From Anadara kagoshimensis (taxonomy: Eukaryota > Mollusca > Bivalvia > Arcoida > Arcidae), in assembly GCA_021292105.1 (NCBI GenBank), contig CM037861.1, forward strand, positions 25,785,110 to 25,849,109: 64,000 bases of DNA, read 5' to 3'. The notes beneath the pieces were generated by a model that saw nothing but the letters and a program-made list of their open reading frames with translations, was not told where the DNA came from and searched no databases. The first letter of the stretch is position 1. Each line of letters begins with the position of its first letter. Below are positions 39,155 to 45,760 of this stretch, in pieces. A program made the translations under genes and the position numbers.

Positions 39155-40689
39155 TTATTAGCAAACATGAAATATCATAATTCAACATAATTACAATACA
39201 GATCTCGTTTGTTATATATACAAGAATATTAATGGCATGATAATTCAGTACAAAATTAGTTTTCGGTATATTCAAAGCACATAGATAATAAGGGAAATAA
39301 TTACATGTTTTATGAACTTGATGAATAATTTTCTTTTATTTTGATTTAATTACAGATCCTTTCCTTCCTCAGCGGGAAATGTTAGTAAAACCAACGACAT
39401 CAACCGGAACATTCATTCAGCAGTTTAATGAAACTAGTGAAACAAGTGTTTTTGCTCAGTCTCGGGGTGAAAAGGGTTTATATACAGTCGAAATTACTTC
39501 ATTAGAGAGTGACTCTTACGTCCGTATCTTGGGTACCACAACTCCGGATTTTACATATGTTTATCCGACATTACCTGATGATATACAGGTTCAACCAACT
39601 AAGGTTAATAGAAGAAGTTTTGGAGTAACGTGGAAAGCAAGTGCTGACGAAACTCCGTTCGGAAATTTAATTGAATATTGTGTTTCTGTTAATAGGAAGC
39701 GTTTTTATGACACACACTGTGGCTTAATGTCTCATATAAATGGTGACTCTAAGCCCTCTCGCCCTAAACACGCAGGGTTTCTGTGGGACTGGGAGAAGGA
39801 TGATTTTCAATCGCAACGAAAGAAAGCACAGCCAGTAAAGGCACAGAAAAATATATTTCACAAATGTGTTGGAAGTAATACGCGTTTTATTTTTACACGT
39901 GCAAGGCCAGGAAAGAAATATTATGTGAATGTGTATGTTAGGAATAAAGAAACTAATGGAACCAGTGCATATAGGGGTATTGAAATTAAAACCAAAAAGG
40001 GTAGGTCTGTTGACAGGTTAAAGGACGGCAAAACTCAACAAATTCAGTTTAAAAAGCCGAGAGAAAAATCTGTGTTAAAGTATAGATTAAGAAAGGATAC
40101 GAGTGAGCTTTTTCTTGCCATTCATTCATGTACTGGAAGAGTTAAATTACAAGTGTATCAGAATGGACAAGAAATTTTACATATGAAAGTTAGAAAGGTC
40201 AAAGTGCACACACTTAAAAATTTAAAAAGAGGCCAATACGTATTTAAAGTGACTAATTCTCGTAAAGGCCGAAGAAATGTGAGACTTTTAGTGACTACAA
40301 ACCCAGCAAAGTTTAGGTATCCAAGGTTACCGAAAGATACAAGAATAATTATTATGGATAATTATACAACATGTAATAATATAACAATTGCTTTTCTAGG
40401 AGCAGAAAAAAGACAGACTTATTGTATATATATGAAAGAAATTACTTCCGTAACGACGCGGAAGCGGAAGAAAAAAGCTCGTTATGATCAGTGTATGACT
40501 TCAAAAGAAGGTTCAAGTGAAATTAAGTGTTTAAATTATAGACATCAAGACAAGAAATCGGTATTTACACATACGATATCTGGTCTTAAACCGGGTACAA
40601 ACTATGAATTTGATGTTTCTGTGAAGTTACGGAGTAAACTCTCTTTGGCTTACCAGAGCAAAAGGGCACAAACTAATAATGAGTGTTGA
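13242..40689 (+). CDS. NDNF: NDNF/Nord family secreted protein, whole spliced gene (3 coding exons)
   Basis: Joining 13242-13468, 35341-35471 and 39356-40689 gives 1,692 nt, or 563 residues plus TGA. Human NDNF is of similar size (568, from memory). Residues 1 to about 29 are a signal peptide. Residues 60-120 carry the conserved N-terminal NDNF segment (LPDGNEVSQYLF, then FFLVEENNRPV and KPC with Cys95). Two fibronectin type III-like domains lie at about 192-335 and 445-557, separated by a beta-rich segment. N-glycosylation sequons are at residues 144, 320, 455 and 461. The protein is basic and ends in Cys, as vertebrate NDNF does. Known family role: vertebrate NDNF is a secreted glycoprotein acting on neurons and GnRH-neuron migration, and Drosophila Nord binds BMP ligands. 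The role here is inferred from homology. A further 5' untranslated exon is likely, because an acceptor AG lies 7 bp before the ATG. Confidence 0.93.
13514..13565. repeat. CT microsatellite
   Basis: About 25 CT units followed by TTC triplets, 45 bp inside NDNF intron 1. Confidence 0.95.
13566..14204. other. NDNF intron 1, nothing recognised
   Basis: Unique-looking AT-rich intron sequence without a supported element. Confidence 0.5.
14205..14475. mobile_element. MITE of the CAGTCGAACCTG family, degraded
   Basis: It ends CAGGTTCGACTGTA, the inverse of the family start seen at 41286. Inside are family phrases such as GGTCTTTATAAAG, AGAGCAATTGG and GGTGGCCTTTGTAT. The left end is unclear. Confidence 0.55.
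14766..14842. repeat. Left copy of a 75-bp direct repeat flanking a SINE
   Basis: GCATATAGATGTAGAACA, GTACCTTTTTAC and TGTACTGA recur in the same order at 15187-15260, beyond the SINE, with a 9-base gap and scattered substitutions. Confidence 0.8.
14843..15182 (-). mobile_element. tRNA-derived SINE, subfamily A, full length
   Basis: Minus orientation. The head near 15182 reads ACTGCGGTAGCTCAGTTGG, with B box GGGTTCGAGC. The A-type middle and the shared 3' module follow, ending TTGACTGGGACGTTAAACAC and ACTCAACTCAACTC. This is the best full-length reference copy of subfamily A here. Confidence 0.93.
15187..15260. repeat. Right copy of the 75-bp direct repeat flanking the SINE
   Basis: See the left copy at 14766-14842. 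The pair is too long and too diverged for a normal SINE target duplication. Confidence 0.8.
15558..15790. repeat. Degenerate 25-30 bp tandem array
   Basis: TGATTTCATGTTTGAGCAGT-like units recur about eight times with substitutions and small length changes. Confidence 0.75.
15791..16674. other. NDNF intron 1, nothing recognised
   Basis: No supported gene or repeat. Short open frames on both strands near 15812-16095 lack recognisable motifs. Confidence 0.5.
16675..16803 (-). mobile_element. SINE subfamily A with large internal deletion
   Basis: The 3' module (GAGTAATGGTGTTTAACG through CTATAGGCGAAG on the plus strand) is joined directly to the tRNA-like head (GCGAGCACTCTACTAACTGA). About 200 bp of the middle are lost. 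Confidence 0.88.
17081..17307 (+). mobile_element. tRNA-derived SINE, family C
   Basis: The head has CACTGTGGTCAATTGGTCTA and GGTCCGAACGCC at A-box and B-box positions. The body has TTGCCGATGGTCGGCGGTTT and the end is CTTGACTGGAGATTAAAACT. A reverse copy lies at 22813-23050. Confidence 0.75.
17308..18875. other. NDNF intron 1, nothing recognised
   Basis: No supported element. Simple CAACCACCACC-type sequence occurs near 18640-18710. Confidence 0.5.
18876..18990 (-). repeat. R1 dispersed repeat, partial copy
   Basis: Plus strand reads GGAGCACCTGGCCTCA, GGAAGTTCATG, CAAAGTTTTTACTTTG and CATGGATAAGTATG, the reverse of the R1 head. Confidence 0.85.
19550..20660. repeat. 90/92-bp palindrome-bearing satellite, about 12 copies
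   Basis: Each unit holds TTACTTATGTCTGCT, GGTTGTGTGTTCGAACACGG, TAACAATGCCACTTG, and GCTGTG(C/T)GAAG before AATTCGCTGCTGCTG. The core GTGTTCGAACAC is a perfect 12-bp palindrome present in nearly every unit. Unit lengths alternate between 90 and 92 bp, and variants recur in pairs, suggesting a higher-order repeat. It lies in NDNF intron 1. Confidence 0.95.
20862..20985 (-). repeat. R1 dispersed repeat, partial copy
   Basis: Plus strand reads CTTCCGGAGCACAAGG, ACTTCCCTTGTGAAACTTCA and TTTTACTTTGCTTTGGGATT, then CACGGATTTGTATG; the reverse of the R1 head. Confidence 0.82.
20986..22812. other. NDNF intron 1, nothing recognised
   Basis: AT-rich with a short GAAA run near 21222-21237. No supported gene or repeat family. 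Confidence 0.5.
22813..23050 (-). mobile_element. tRNA-derived SINE, family C, reverse copy
   Basis: The reverse complement carries GGCTCGAATCCC (B box), CAGATCCTAGCG, GCTTGCCGAAGAAGGTCGG and TTTTGACTGGGTCGTAATAC, matching the copy at 17081-17307 segment by segment. Confidence 0.8.
23051..25067. other. NDNF intron 1, nothing recognised
   Basis: AT-rich unique sequence; a short TA repeat near 23920. The 107-codon open frame at 24219-24542 (minus) has no recognisable motif. Confidence 0.5.
25068..25200. repeat. Tandem pair closed by an inverted repeat
   Basis: AAATAAGAGAAGATAAATG and AAATAAGAGAAGATAAGTG head two diverged copies of about 65 bp. CAACATTGTCTAT after the first is inverted as ATAGACAATGTTG after the second. 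Confidence 0.7.
25255..25390 (+). repeat. R1 dispersed repeat, partial copy
   Basis: It carries CAATCACAAAACGCAAAGTT, TTAGACAGCTTGAATTTCCA, CCAGGGTAGGGAGT and ACACCCGCCACTTGT in R1 order, well diverged. Confidence 0.7.
25391..25975. other. NDNF intron 1, nothing recognised
   Basis: No supported element. Confidence 0.5.
25976..26757. mobile_element. MITE of the CCTGTCGA family containing later insertions
   Basis: The left end ACAGTACAGACCTGTCGAAA (from 25978) and right end TTTCGACAGGTCTGTACTGT (to about 26755) are the family's inverted termini. A SINE (26025-26321) sits inside with its own duplication. A further AAGAAGGGGATATTAAATTT-type segment near 26380-26600 looks like another insertion. 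Confidence 0.8.
26025..26321 (+). mobile_element. tRNA-derived SINE, family D, nested in a MITE
   Basis: The head has GTGGCCTAGTGGTTAAGGCG (A box) and GGGTTCGATCCC (B box). The body has TTGAGCAAGACACTTAAT, GATGGACCGGCGTCCCATTC and GGGATAAGCTCCGGCCTGAT, and the tail is ACTTTAACTTTAACTTTT. It is flanked by TAACTAATTAACG (26012-26024) and TAACTAATCAACG (26322-26334). Confidence 0.93.
27100..27310. repeat. About 90-bp tandem repeat, 2.3 copies
   Basis: GCATGTATACAGCTTTAAGG, CCATTTAGCTAG and TTCCACGCAAAAATACGAAA recur at roughly 27101, 27192 and 27281. Confidence 0.85.
27486..27640 (+). repeat. R1 dispersed repeat, partial copy
   Basis: It begins ATCAAAAACAAACATACTTA and runs through CAATCCAGAAGC, GTGCTCCGGAGGGGTAAGCA and CTCCTGTTTAGCTA. 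Confidence 0.87.
27696..28147. repeat. 41-bp minisatellite, about 11 copies
   Basis: The unit is GGGACGCGTTTCCAAGAAAC, CCCAAGGTACTCTAAAGTACT. GGTAC and GGCAC forms alternate through the middle, and the edge copies are degraded, as expected for an array expanding from its centre. Confidence 0.95.
28148..28848. other. NDNF intron 1, nothing recognised
   Basis: No supported element. Confidence 0.5.
28849..29026. mobile_element. MITE of the CAGTCGAACCTG family
   Basis: It starts TA/CAGTCCAACCTGCCTTAAAG and ends CAGCTTTGACAG/TA. The interior has AAAGGTCACCTCTATATAAG and GGTGGCCTTTATATA, an extended imperfect inverted repeat. TA flanks fit a Tc1/mariner-type element. Confidence 0.75.
29045..29377 (-). 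mobile_element. tRNA-derived SINE, subfamily B, full length
   Basis: Minus orientation with head near 29377 and B box GGGTTCGAACCC. The B-type middle reads CACTGGACATCGG and CTTCCGAAGGATCCCGTGAC on the plus strand. The shared 3' module (CATATCGAGACGTCACCAGC) is at the left end. Confidence 0.88.
29378..30300. other. NDNF intron 1, nothing recognised
   Basis: No supported element. Confidence 0.5.
30301..30632 (+). mobile_element. tRNA-derived SINE, subfamily A, full length
   Basis: The head has CAGTAGCTCAGTTGGTAGCG and the B box GGATTCGAACCC. The A-type middle includes AAAGAACCCTGCTGTATAAT. The shared 3' module ends TTTAACACCATTACTCAACT before an A-rich stretch. Confidence 0.92.
30996..31181 (-). 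mobile_element. SINE subfamily A, 5' truncated
   Basis: Only the 3' module and part of the A-type middle remain (TTGAGTAATGGTGTTTTAAA to CCCATCCGAAAAAACGTGAC on the plus strand). The tRNA-like head is missing, as in incomplete reverse transcription. Confidence 0.88.
31300..31457. mobile_element. MITE of the CAGTCGAACCTG family, fragment
   Basis: It contains CTATAAAGGTCACCTAAAGG, GTGGCCTTTATAAGCAG and ends AGACAGGTTCCGCTGTA. The left terminus is lost. Confidence 0.65.
31768..32130 (+). repeat. R1 copy with internal 76-bp triplication
   Basis: After the R1 head (ACAAACATACCAATC), a block with CTGGCAAATTAAGT, AACACACGAAC and AAGAAAGAATACCAAAA is repeated three times with small changes. The normal R1 body then resumes (GAGGTCGGGTGCTCCGAAAG) and ends in a run of about 13 G. 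Confidence 0.82.
32225..32325 (-). repeat. R1 fragment, inverted relative to the preceding copy
   Basis: Plus strand reads GGAAGTTCATGTTTAACTAA, CAGTTCTCAAAGTTTTTACT and AACATGGATGTGTTTT. It forms a tail-to-tail pair with the copy at 31768. Confidence 0.75.
32326..33496. other. NDNF intron 1, mostly unique
   Basis: A diverged tandem pair of about 65 bp with ATTATTTCTGGATTTGGCAT (near 32483 and 32564). Otherwise nothing recognised. Confidence 0.5.
33497..33705 (+). repeat. R2 dispersed repeat
   Basis: It runs from CTGAATTTCCTCAAAGAC through AAGTATTTCCTTAGCTAAAT, TTTTGGTCCTTTGG and GATGAGGAATTGTATTACGA to AACTGGTATAATATGTAACT. Confidence 0.88.
33845..33975 (-). repeat. R1 tail fragment
   Basis: Plus strand reads TTGCTTACAAATAAATTG, TTGACCCAGGGATATTGAAG, GGGCCTCAAAAAGTTTTATG and ACCGTCATCACAGT, the reverse of the R1 distal half seen at 59400-59500. 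Confidence 0.8.
33976..35327. other. NDNF intron 1 end, nothing recognised
   Basis: Unique AT-rich sequence leading to the exon 2 acceptor. Confidence 0.5.
35341..35471 (+). CDS. NDNF: NDNF coding exon 2
   Basis: This 131 nt exon completes Arg76 and codes residues 77-119 plus the first base of codon 120. The acceptor is TATATTGCAG ending at 35340 and the donor is GATG|GTAAAT with GT at 35472-35473. The peptide begins VFFLVEENNRPVYILIKPC and continues into VEWTVTHR. It lines up with the vertebrate NDNF stretch that follows the LPDG...YLF motif, including the single conserved Cys (Cys95) and the Glu-Trp pair. The frame is open only in this phase and joins both neighbours without a shift. The exon ends in an acidic linker (DQDEDHSD). 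Confidence 0.92.
35628..35845 (+). repeat. R2 dispersed repeat, near full length
   Basis: It begins GAAAATCCTCAAAAACTAAG, continues GTATACTCCCACATGCAAAA and ATTTCCTTAGCTAAATTTGG, and ends CGTCTATAACTAAAATTAAA, CTGGTATAATATGTAA. It lies 160 bp inside NDNF intron 2. Confidence 0.9.
35846..36889. other. NDNF intron 2, nothing recognised
   Basis: No supported element. Confidence 0.5.
36890..37092 (-). repeat. R2 dispersed repeat, inverted copy
   Basis: Plus strand starts TATTATACCAGTGTTAATTT, TACAGCACTATACGACTGTT and ends CATACTTTAGTTTTTGAGGA, the exact reverse order of the copy at 35628. The two R2 copies face each other within intron 2. Confidence 0.9.
37120..37166. repeat. CT/GT compound microsatellite
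   Basis: About eight CT units followed by about fourteen GT units. Confidence 0.95.
37167..38754. other. NDNF intron 2, one weak R1 fragment
   Basis: A short diverged R1 piece lies at about 37880-37982 (CCATGTCCAAAATCACAATC, CCCCGAAAGGGTAAGCACTT). The rest is unrecognised. Confidence 0.5.
38755..38935 (-). repeat. R1 copy with 43-bp tandem duplication
   Basis: Plus strand carries CACCTGGCCTCACTTCCCTG, then TCAAAGTTTTTACTTTGCTT...GGACATGGAT twice in a row without a single difference, then TAGTATGATTGTTTTTGATT. Confidence 0.9.
38936..39355. other. NDNF intron 2 end with ATT microsatellite
   Basis: An uninterrupted ATT repeat of about 13 units occupies 39117-39156. The rest is AT-rich lead-in to the exon 3 acceptor. 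Confidence 0.85.
39356..40689 (+). CDS. NDNF: NDNF coding exon 3 (two FN3-like domains, C-terminus)
   Basis: This is the last coding exon, residues 120-563. The acceptor is TTAATTACAG ending at 39355 and the stop TGA is at 40687-40689. The first FN3-like domain (about 192-335) contains VTWKAS, YCVSVN, a Cys-rich insert with HCG and KCVG, and the GKKYYVNVYVRN strand. A linker with IHSCTGRVKLQVYQNG follows. The second FN3-like domain (about 445-557) runs from LPKDTRI through TYCIYMKE to LKPGTNYEFDVSV and YQSK. These blocks and their spacing match the NDNF family. The internal Met at 39379 is residue 128, not the start. The exon is intact, which suggests the gene is functional. Confidence 0.94.
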
Positions 40690-41030
40690 AGTGATTTATA
40701 AATGTAAATGAGAGGTTGTGTTATATATTGTGTAATTTGTGTCAGAATGATCATATATTCTAAAAGATATGTTAAAGCCTAGCAAACCATGGATATAAAG
40801 AGGTTTGGATCTAATATACTATTGTCTAAATTTCCTGCAAGTTAAAATAGGAAAATCCTCAAAAACTTAGGTATACTCCTTCATGCAAAGTGTTTCCTAA
40901 GCTATTCAATATTTTTTCAACGTCTTGGAAAAAAACATTTTGATTTTGGTCCAATCAATACTGATTAGGAATTGTATTCCGAAATGGTCTCCTAGTGTTG
41001 TATAATATGTAATTGGAATAAATGTCCTGA
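40690..41030 (+). other. NDNF 3' untranslated region (probable) with candidate poly(A) signal
   Basis: Sequence after the NDNF stop codon. The first 160 bases are unique and AT-rich. From about 40852 it runs into an R2 repeat copy. The nearest canonical AATAAA is at 41017-41022, inside the end of that R2 copy. Another AATAAA lies near 41980. Which one is used cannot be decided from sequence alone. Confidence 0.4.
40852..41030 (+). repeat. R2 dispersed repeat, partial
   Basis: GAAAATCCTCAAAAACTTAG, GTATACTCCTTCATGCAAAG and GATTAGGAATTGTATTCCGA identify it. The middle is shortened. It overlaps the likely NDNF 3' UTR. Confidence 0.85.
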
Positions 41031-41285
41031 ACTTTCTTATCATTATTTTATATAAGTTAATATACCATACATAATTATGCATCTTTTCAATTTGAAAAAT
41101 GTAAATCCCTTTTTAAAGAATTTCTTGAGTATTGGATCGAGAATATTGGCGCTGATTTTTAATACACTCTTCCTCAAAAGACCGGTCCTTTTTTACATCG
41201 ATTTTTATCTATACAACCATTTTTGTTACTTTATTCCAAAACATTTAGTGAATTGTCTCGTTATTATGAACTTCGACATGCATTA

Positions 41286-41454
41286 CAGTCGAACCTGCCT
41301 TTAAGGATACCTTTATAAAAGGATCATCTGCTTTTTAAGGCCAGTAAAATTTTATCCCATTCCTCTTTATTCTTGATATTTGAACCTCTATATAAGTGCC
41401 ACCTGCGTATAAAGGCCACTTTCCTTGGGTGTCCTTTATAGACAGGATTGACTT
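41286..41454. mobile_element. MITE of the CAGTCGAACCTG family
   Basis: It starts TA/CAGTCGAACCTGCCTTTAAG and ends near GACAGGATTGACTTTT. The interior has ATACCTTTATAAAAGGATC and AAAGGCCACTTTCCTTGGG in the same order as 28849-29026. Confidence 0.75.
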
Positions 41455-41994
41455 TTCTGTTTCATGTATTTAAATTCTGGTTCAAAAGAGTGAATTGAGT
41501 AAGGTCCCTAGGGAACTGGGGTAAAGGGTTATAGTTGAAGATGATAATGACATGTGTTTAGTACAAGCTACTTGATGTTATGTGAGGGGAAATAATCCAC
41601 GAACGAGATAAAGAATATCTGTGATGTTTATAAGGTGCAAGTGATGATGTTGATGTTGGATGTTTGTCACTGTGAAAATAATGCCACATTTAAAAGAATA
41701 TATTATATATTTCATATTATTTATTTTCATTAATGCCATATCATTCAATGAGTTTATTTTATGTTTATATTTATGAATGAAGTGTATAAGTAATGTGTCG
41801 TTTCTGTGTGAACAGATGAATTAACAAATTTCACATTTCAATAAGTTTTCTATGTTTAAAATCTTGTAAACATAAAATGTTTTTATCCTACAATGTCGGT
41901 CGGTAGCTAAAAGCGCTTGATCTAAATTTATTTATTTTTCTTTTGAATTTTTGTTTTTTGTTTCCAGTGCATCCAAATAAAAATATATGTTACG
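41455..41994. other. Intergenic, nothing recognised
   Basis: AT-rich sequence downstream of NDNF. It may still belong to the 3' UTR if the AATAAA near 41980 is used. Confidence 0.4.
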
Positions 41995-42130
41995 GTGTTA
42001 AGAAAACCAAAGATAACTTAAGTGCTTACTCTTCCCGAGCACCCGGTCTCACTTCCCTGGTGGAAGTTCACTTAATTTGCCAGTTTGTCAATTTGTTACA
42101 TGGACTGGTATGATTGTTCTATTTATATCT
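41995..42130 (-). repeat. R1 fragment
   Basis: Plus strand reads AAGTGCTTACTCTTCCCGAG, CACCCGGTCTCACTTCCCTG, GTGGAAGTTCACTTAATTTG and GACTGGTATGATTG. Confidence 0.8.
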
Positions 42131-42176
42131 TTGGCTTAGTTTCTTGTTTAAAAATGCAGTATATAGAAGAAAACCC

Positions 42177-42370
42177 TTATAGCCCATCTTTCTCTGTTGA
42201 GTTGCTAAGTACTTTGGACATTATAGAACGCTTGGCCTTTCTAACTTGACTGTTAGATAGTAAACCCCTTATGACCCATCTTTCTCTGTTGGGTTGTTTA
42301 GTGCTTAGGAAATTACAAGTACGATTGGCCTCTCTAACTTGACTGCAAGATAGTACAATCGTACTTTTCT
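42177..42370. repeat. About 94-bp imperfect tandem duplication
   Basis: GACCCATCTTTCTCTGTTGG/GCCCATCTTTCTCTGTTGAG, then TTGGCC(T/C)TTCTAACTTGACTG, occur twice about 94 bp apart. Confidence 0.85.
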
Positions 42371-42452
42371 CTGTACCACGTTTAACAGTATTTAAGTGAC
42401 ATTGATACAATTAAAGTGTTGGAGCAATGCCACTAGAATAAATATTACAGTA

Positions 42453-42673
42453 TACGGTACTAACCTGTCGAAAAGTTTAACACTGGCCTAACGAACAGGA
42501 GTTAAAACTCGATTGTCGATTGGTCGAGATATAGATAGTGGCTGATAAACTGTCGATAAATAGACGACAGTTTCTGAAAAGGCTGTCCCGATAAGGCTAA
42601 CGAGACTCAATTTCGATTGAGCACTAACTCGTTAGCTTAAAGTGTTTAACTTTCGACATGCCTGTACTATAGA
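42453..42673. mobile_element. MITE of the CCTGTCGA family
   Basis: It starts ACGGTACTAACCTGTCGAAA and ends TTTCGACATGCCTGTACTAT. ACTGGCCTAACGAA and ACTAACTCGTTAGCTTAAAG are the inner edges. Between them lie GATATAGATAGTGGCTGAT and GACGACAGTTTCTG. Confidence 0.85.
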
Positions 42674-44744
42674 TAAACGTGCTTTGAGCATTGTGACCAT
42701 AACCATCTAAAACTACAGTTAAAAAATGATAAATCAAGTGGTTAAATATCACTTTATTTCAAAGGTTTTATTCACAAGTACTAGGGGTTTTCACCGATTC
42801 AATTTTGACCTAACATGTCCCTGGTCTTCATTGCAGATTATGATTCTCTAAATAGCTAGCACTGCCAGTTTGAATTGAATGTTATTTTGTGTCTATTTGT
42901 TGTTACTGTATGAATGTTATAATCATTATACATCATTTGTAAATTATTCATAAAGTACTACGTTGTTGCCAAAATCATTTAACATTCGTGTTATGGTTGC
43001 ATTCATTGGTTACTTCAAATGTCTATTGGTATAATGCACATTGTTTATTGCAAAATAAGCAGGGGAAAGGTCAAAAATTAAATCTTTCAATACAATAGAC
43101 TAAAACATTTTCCAAGAAACAAAATCAAAAGAGATATAGTATAGGCAAACAACAGTGACATGTCTGCTTGACCTTTAGGAATATTCATATAGAAGGATTA
43201 TCCCAATACATGGGTAGGGTAATGATGCAAGTTAATATAAACATCTGACACACTCTATGGAGTGAGTATATAACTCATGATGTATACCAAATAAAACCCT
43301 GTGCTCCCTATACATAGATGTGCTTGGTCTGTGATAATATTTAAATAAAAGGTCAAGCGGACAAGTCAAAGTTGTTAAATTGACCTAAAGTTACATATAC
43401 AACATTAAGTAAGGGAATCTGACAATTTTTTGAAACTCCCATTTTGGAAAGATTCACTTAAAATCCTTATTACTTGAATATCATACTCCTATTATCTTAG
43501 TAATATGTTCTATAGGCATAACATTGGATTTCTTATCATGAAACACTCTAAATACAAAAATAGATCGTCTCCTTTTATATATACTTGATTCGTCTCCGTT
43601 TTATTTATATAACATTTCGATTAAAATAGACTAGCATTTAATTTAGCGTCGATTTTTGAAGCGACAATGGTCCTAATTTTAATGAGTTGTGATCTTTCTT
43701 GATTTTTTATCACTAAGTTTATATAGAAAAGTTTTCACTTACCAGTTTAACTAAATTTGTCTTCAGTGGTGAAAATGAGGTATTCTAACTTTTGGAAACG
43801 AAGTACAAATAAAGACCTTTTGGGTTTTTGCGATCCTTATTTGGAGTCCCAGTGACTGTCTTCCTTGTGTTGTTATTTGTTATAAGTTTGGTGCAGTTCA
43901 GTATAAAGAATGCATGGTTGTTGTTGTTAAAACGCGCGGGCTATGAGTGAGGAGACACGTGATAATGTTGTTGGGTTTTTTATATAGAAGTATATGTTCG
44001 CTTTCTATAAGAAAAACCATTAAATGTAATTTATATTACCATGAGATTATTGTCCTTAACATTGAAATGTTTTCATTTGTATATTGCGTAAAGTCATAAT
44101 TTAAACAGATCAGTGATGTTTGTTTCGTTGTTAAATTTTTATTAACAAAAAACGTATTACTTGAAAGCTTTCTTTATCCAGATAAATCCATGTGCATTTG
44201 TTTCTGCAATTTGTTGTGTGTCGCATTCTGAGATGCAAAGTAAGTTTATATAATTAAATATATATTATGAAATATTTGTTTAAAGTCACGTGATCATTCC
44301 CGTGATCCATTATGTTATCATACATGTTTTGTTTTTATTGTTAAATTTGTAAAAAAAAAATATATGTCAGTCATACATGAAAATTTCACATAGATAAATA
44401 AAATGATTTTTAAAACAATATATATTCAGTTTTAAAGTCTTTCATCTTTGTCCCATTTTTTGTTTTCATTATCTGCTTACTACGTCGTGTATTTGATGTC
44501 ACATACAGTCCTTACATTTGCTCTGCTAGTTGATGACATACAAAAAAATTCAATTGGAATTCATATAGGAATTTATAGTTGAATAATATATACCTAGATG
44601 TACCTGACAATAACCAGTTCCACAAAAAATACATTACAAAAACATTTGGATTTAAATGAAAGAACATGACGAATAATAAACAAGTATCGATAATCCAACT
44701 TGTGGCATAATAATGAAAAGGCGTTCAGGGCTTTGGGGTCCTAA
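42674..44744. other. Intergenic, nothing recognised
   Basis: AT-rich unique-looking sequence with no supported gene or repeat. Confidence 0.5.
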
Positions 44745-45268
44745 TTATCAAATTCCGGAACACCCAGTCTCACTTCTCTTGTGGACATTTCCGTGTTTAA
44801 CTTTGTTTACCAGTTTTATACTTTGCTTTTGCGACTGGGAATTCAACATGGACGGGTATGTTTGTGTTTGATTTCAATGATGAAGAAAAACAAACATACC
44901 AATCCGAGTCCGAGTCTGAATCCAGAAGCAAAGTGAAAACTTTGAAACTTACAAGTTAGATTAAACACGTGAACTTCCACCAGGAAAGTGAGACAGGAAA
45001 GGTAGGCACATCCTGTTAAGTTAGCTACACCCGCCACGTGTAAATTCAAAATTGAGTGAAAGGAACATGGAACTATCGGACGTCAAACATTTCCAGGACA
45101 ATCCTGGACATTAAACTTATCAACAATACCGTGATGACGGCCATAAAACTGTATGAGGGCCCTGATAAGCCTAGACTTTCAATATCCCTGAGTCAACAAT
45201 TTATTTGTAAGCAGTTTGATTAGTTATATGAAGTTCCCGTAGTGGGAACAAGTTCTGCCAAAGCGTAT
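44745..45268. repeat. R1 inverted pair (short minus copy, long plus copy)
   Basis: A minus-oriented R1 head (44750-44865, ending GGACGGGTATGTTTGTGTTT) meets a plus-oriented long copy that starts ACAAACATACCAATCC at about 44890. The long copy continues to AGCCTAGACTTTCAATATCC, TTTATTTGTAAGCAG and AAAGCGTATTA. Together they could fold into a long hairpin. Confidence 0.88.
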
Positions 45269-45594
45269 TATTTGGGAATCAAATGCATCATAAACATGAG
45301 AAGCCGGAAAGATTTACGAGGAACGTAATACAAAATGTATTAGATCACATTGATTGATTAAAACTAAGATTTAAAGCTTTTGGTTAATAATATTAGTTTA
45401 ATGGGGTTCGCCGCTGTACCACATGATACCTTCTAACGCGTCTATGAAACGCTTGTTTCCAATGGACATGGAATCGCACAATATGACGTTTTCCCGTACA
45501 AACGACGTTATGCCGAAAATTTATGACGTTGACGTTTTCGAAAATGTTCCGCACAAACGTTAAAAGGTATTGATCACGTGGTACGGCTCAAACC
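45269..45594. other. Intergenic, nothing recognised
   Basis: Several GACGTT motifs near 45480-45540, otherwise unremarkable. Confidence 0.45.
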
Positions 45595-45715
45595 AACACT
45601 TCAAAATTGAAGGAGGTGCTTAGCCTGTCAGAGCATTTGGTCTCACTTTCTTGATTGATGCTCACTTGTTTAACTAAATTTTCATTTTTCAAAGTCGAAC
45701 ACCGACTGGTTTGTT
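45595..45715 (-). repeat. R1 fragment beside the transposon
   Basis: Plus strand reads GGAGGTGCTTAGCCTGTCAG, GGTCTCACTTTCTTG and TTTTTCAAAGTCGAACACCG, a diverged R1 head about 45 bp outside the left end of the Academ-like element. Confidence 0.7.
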
Positions 45716-45760
45716 TCTTTAAATTAAAGATGTAGAACACGATGATACATGACACAGATA

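Larger units (their letters stand above)
35472..39355 (+). other. NDNF intron 2 (3.9 kb)
   Basis: This intron runs from the GTAAAT donor to the TTAATTACAG acceptor. It contains R2 copies in both orientations (35628-35845 and 36890-37092), a CT/GT microsatellite, R1 copies and an ATT microsatellite shortly before exon 3. The unique parts show nothing recognisable. Confidence 0.8.

Noticed and set aside
39379-40689. Treating the 436-codon frame as a complete gene
   Set aside because: The frame extends upstream to a consensus acceptor at 39355, and two further exons complete the NDNF N-terminus with signal peptide.
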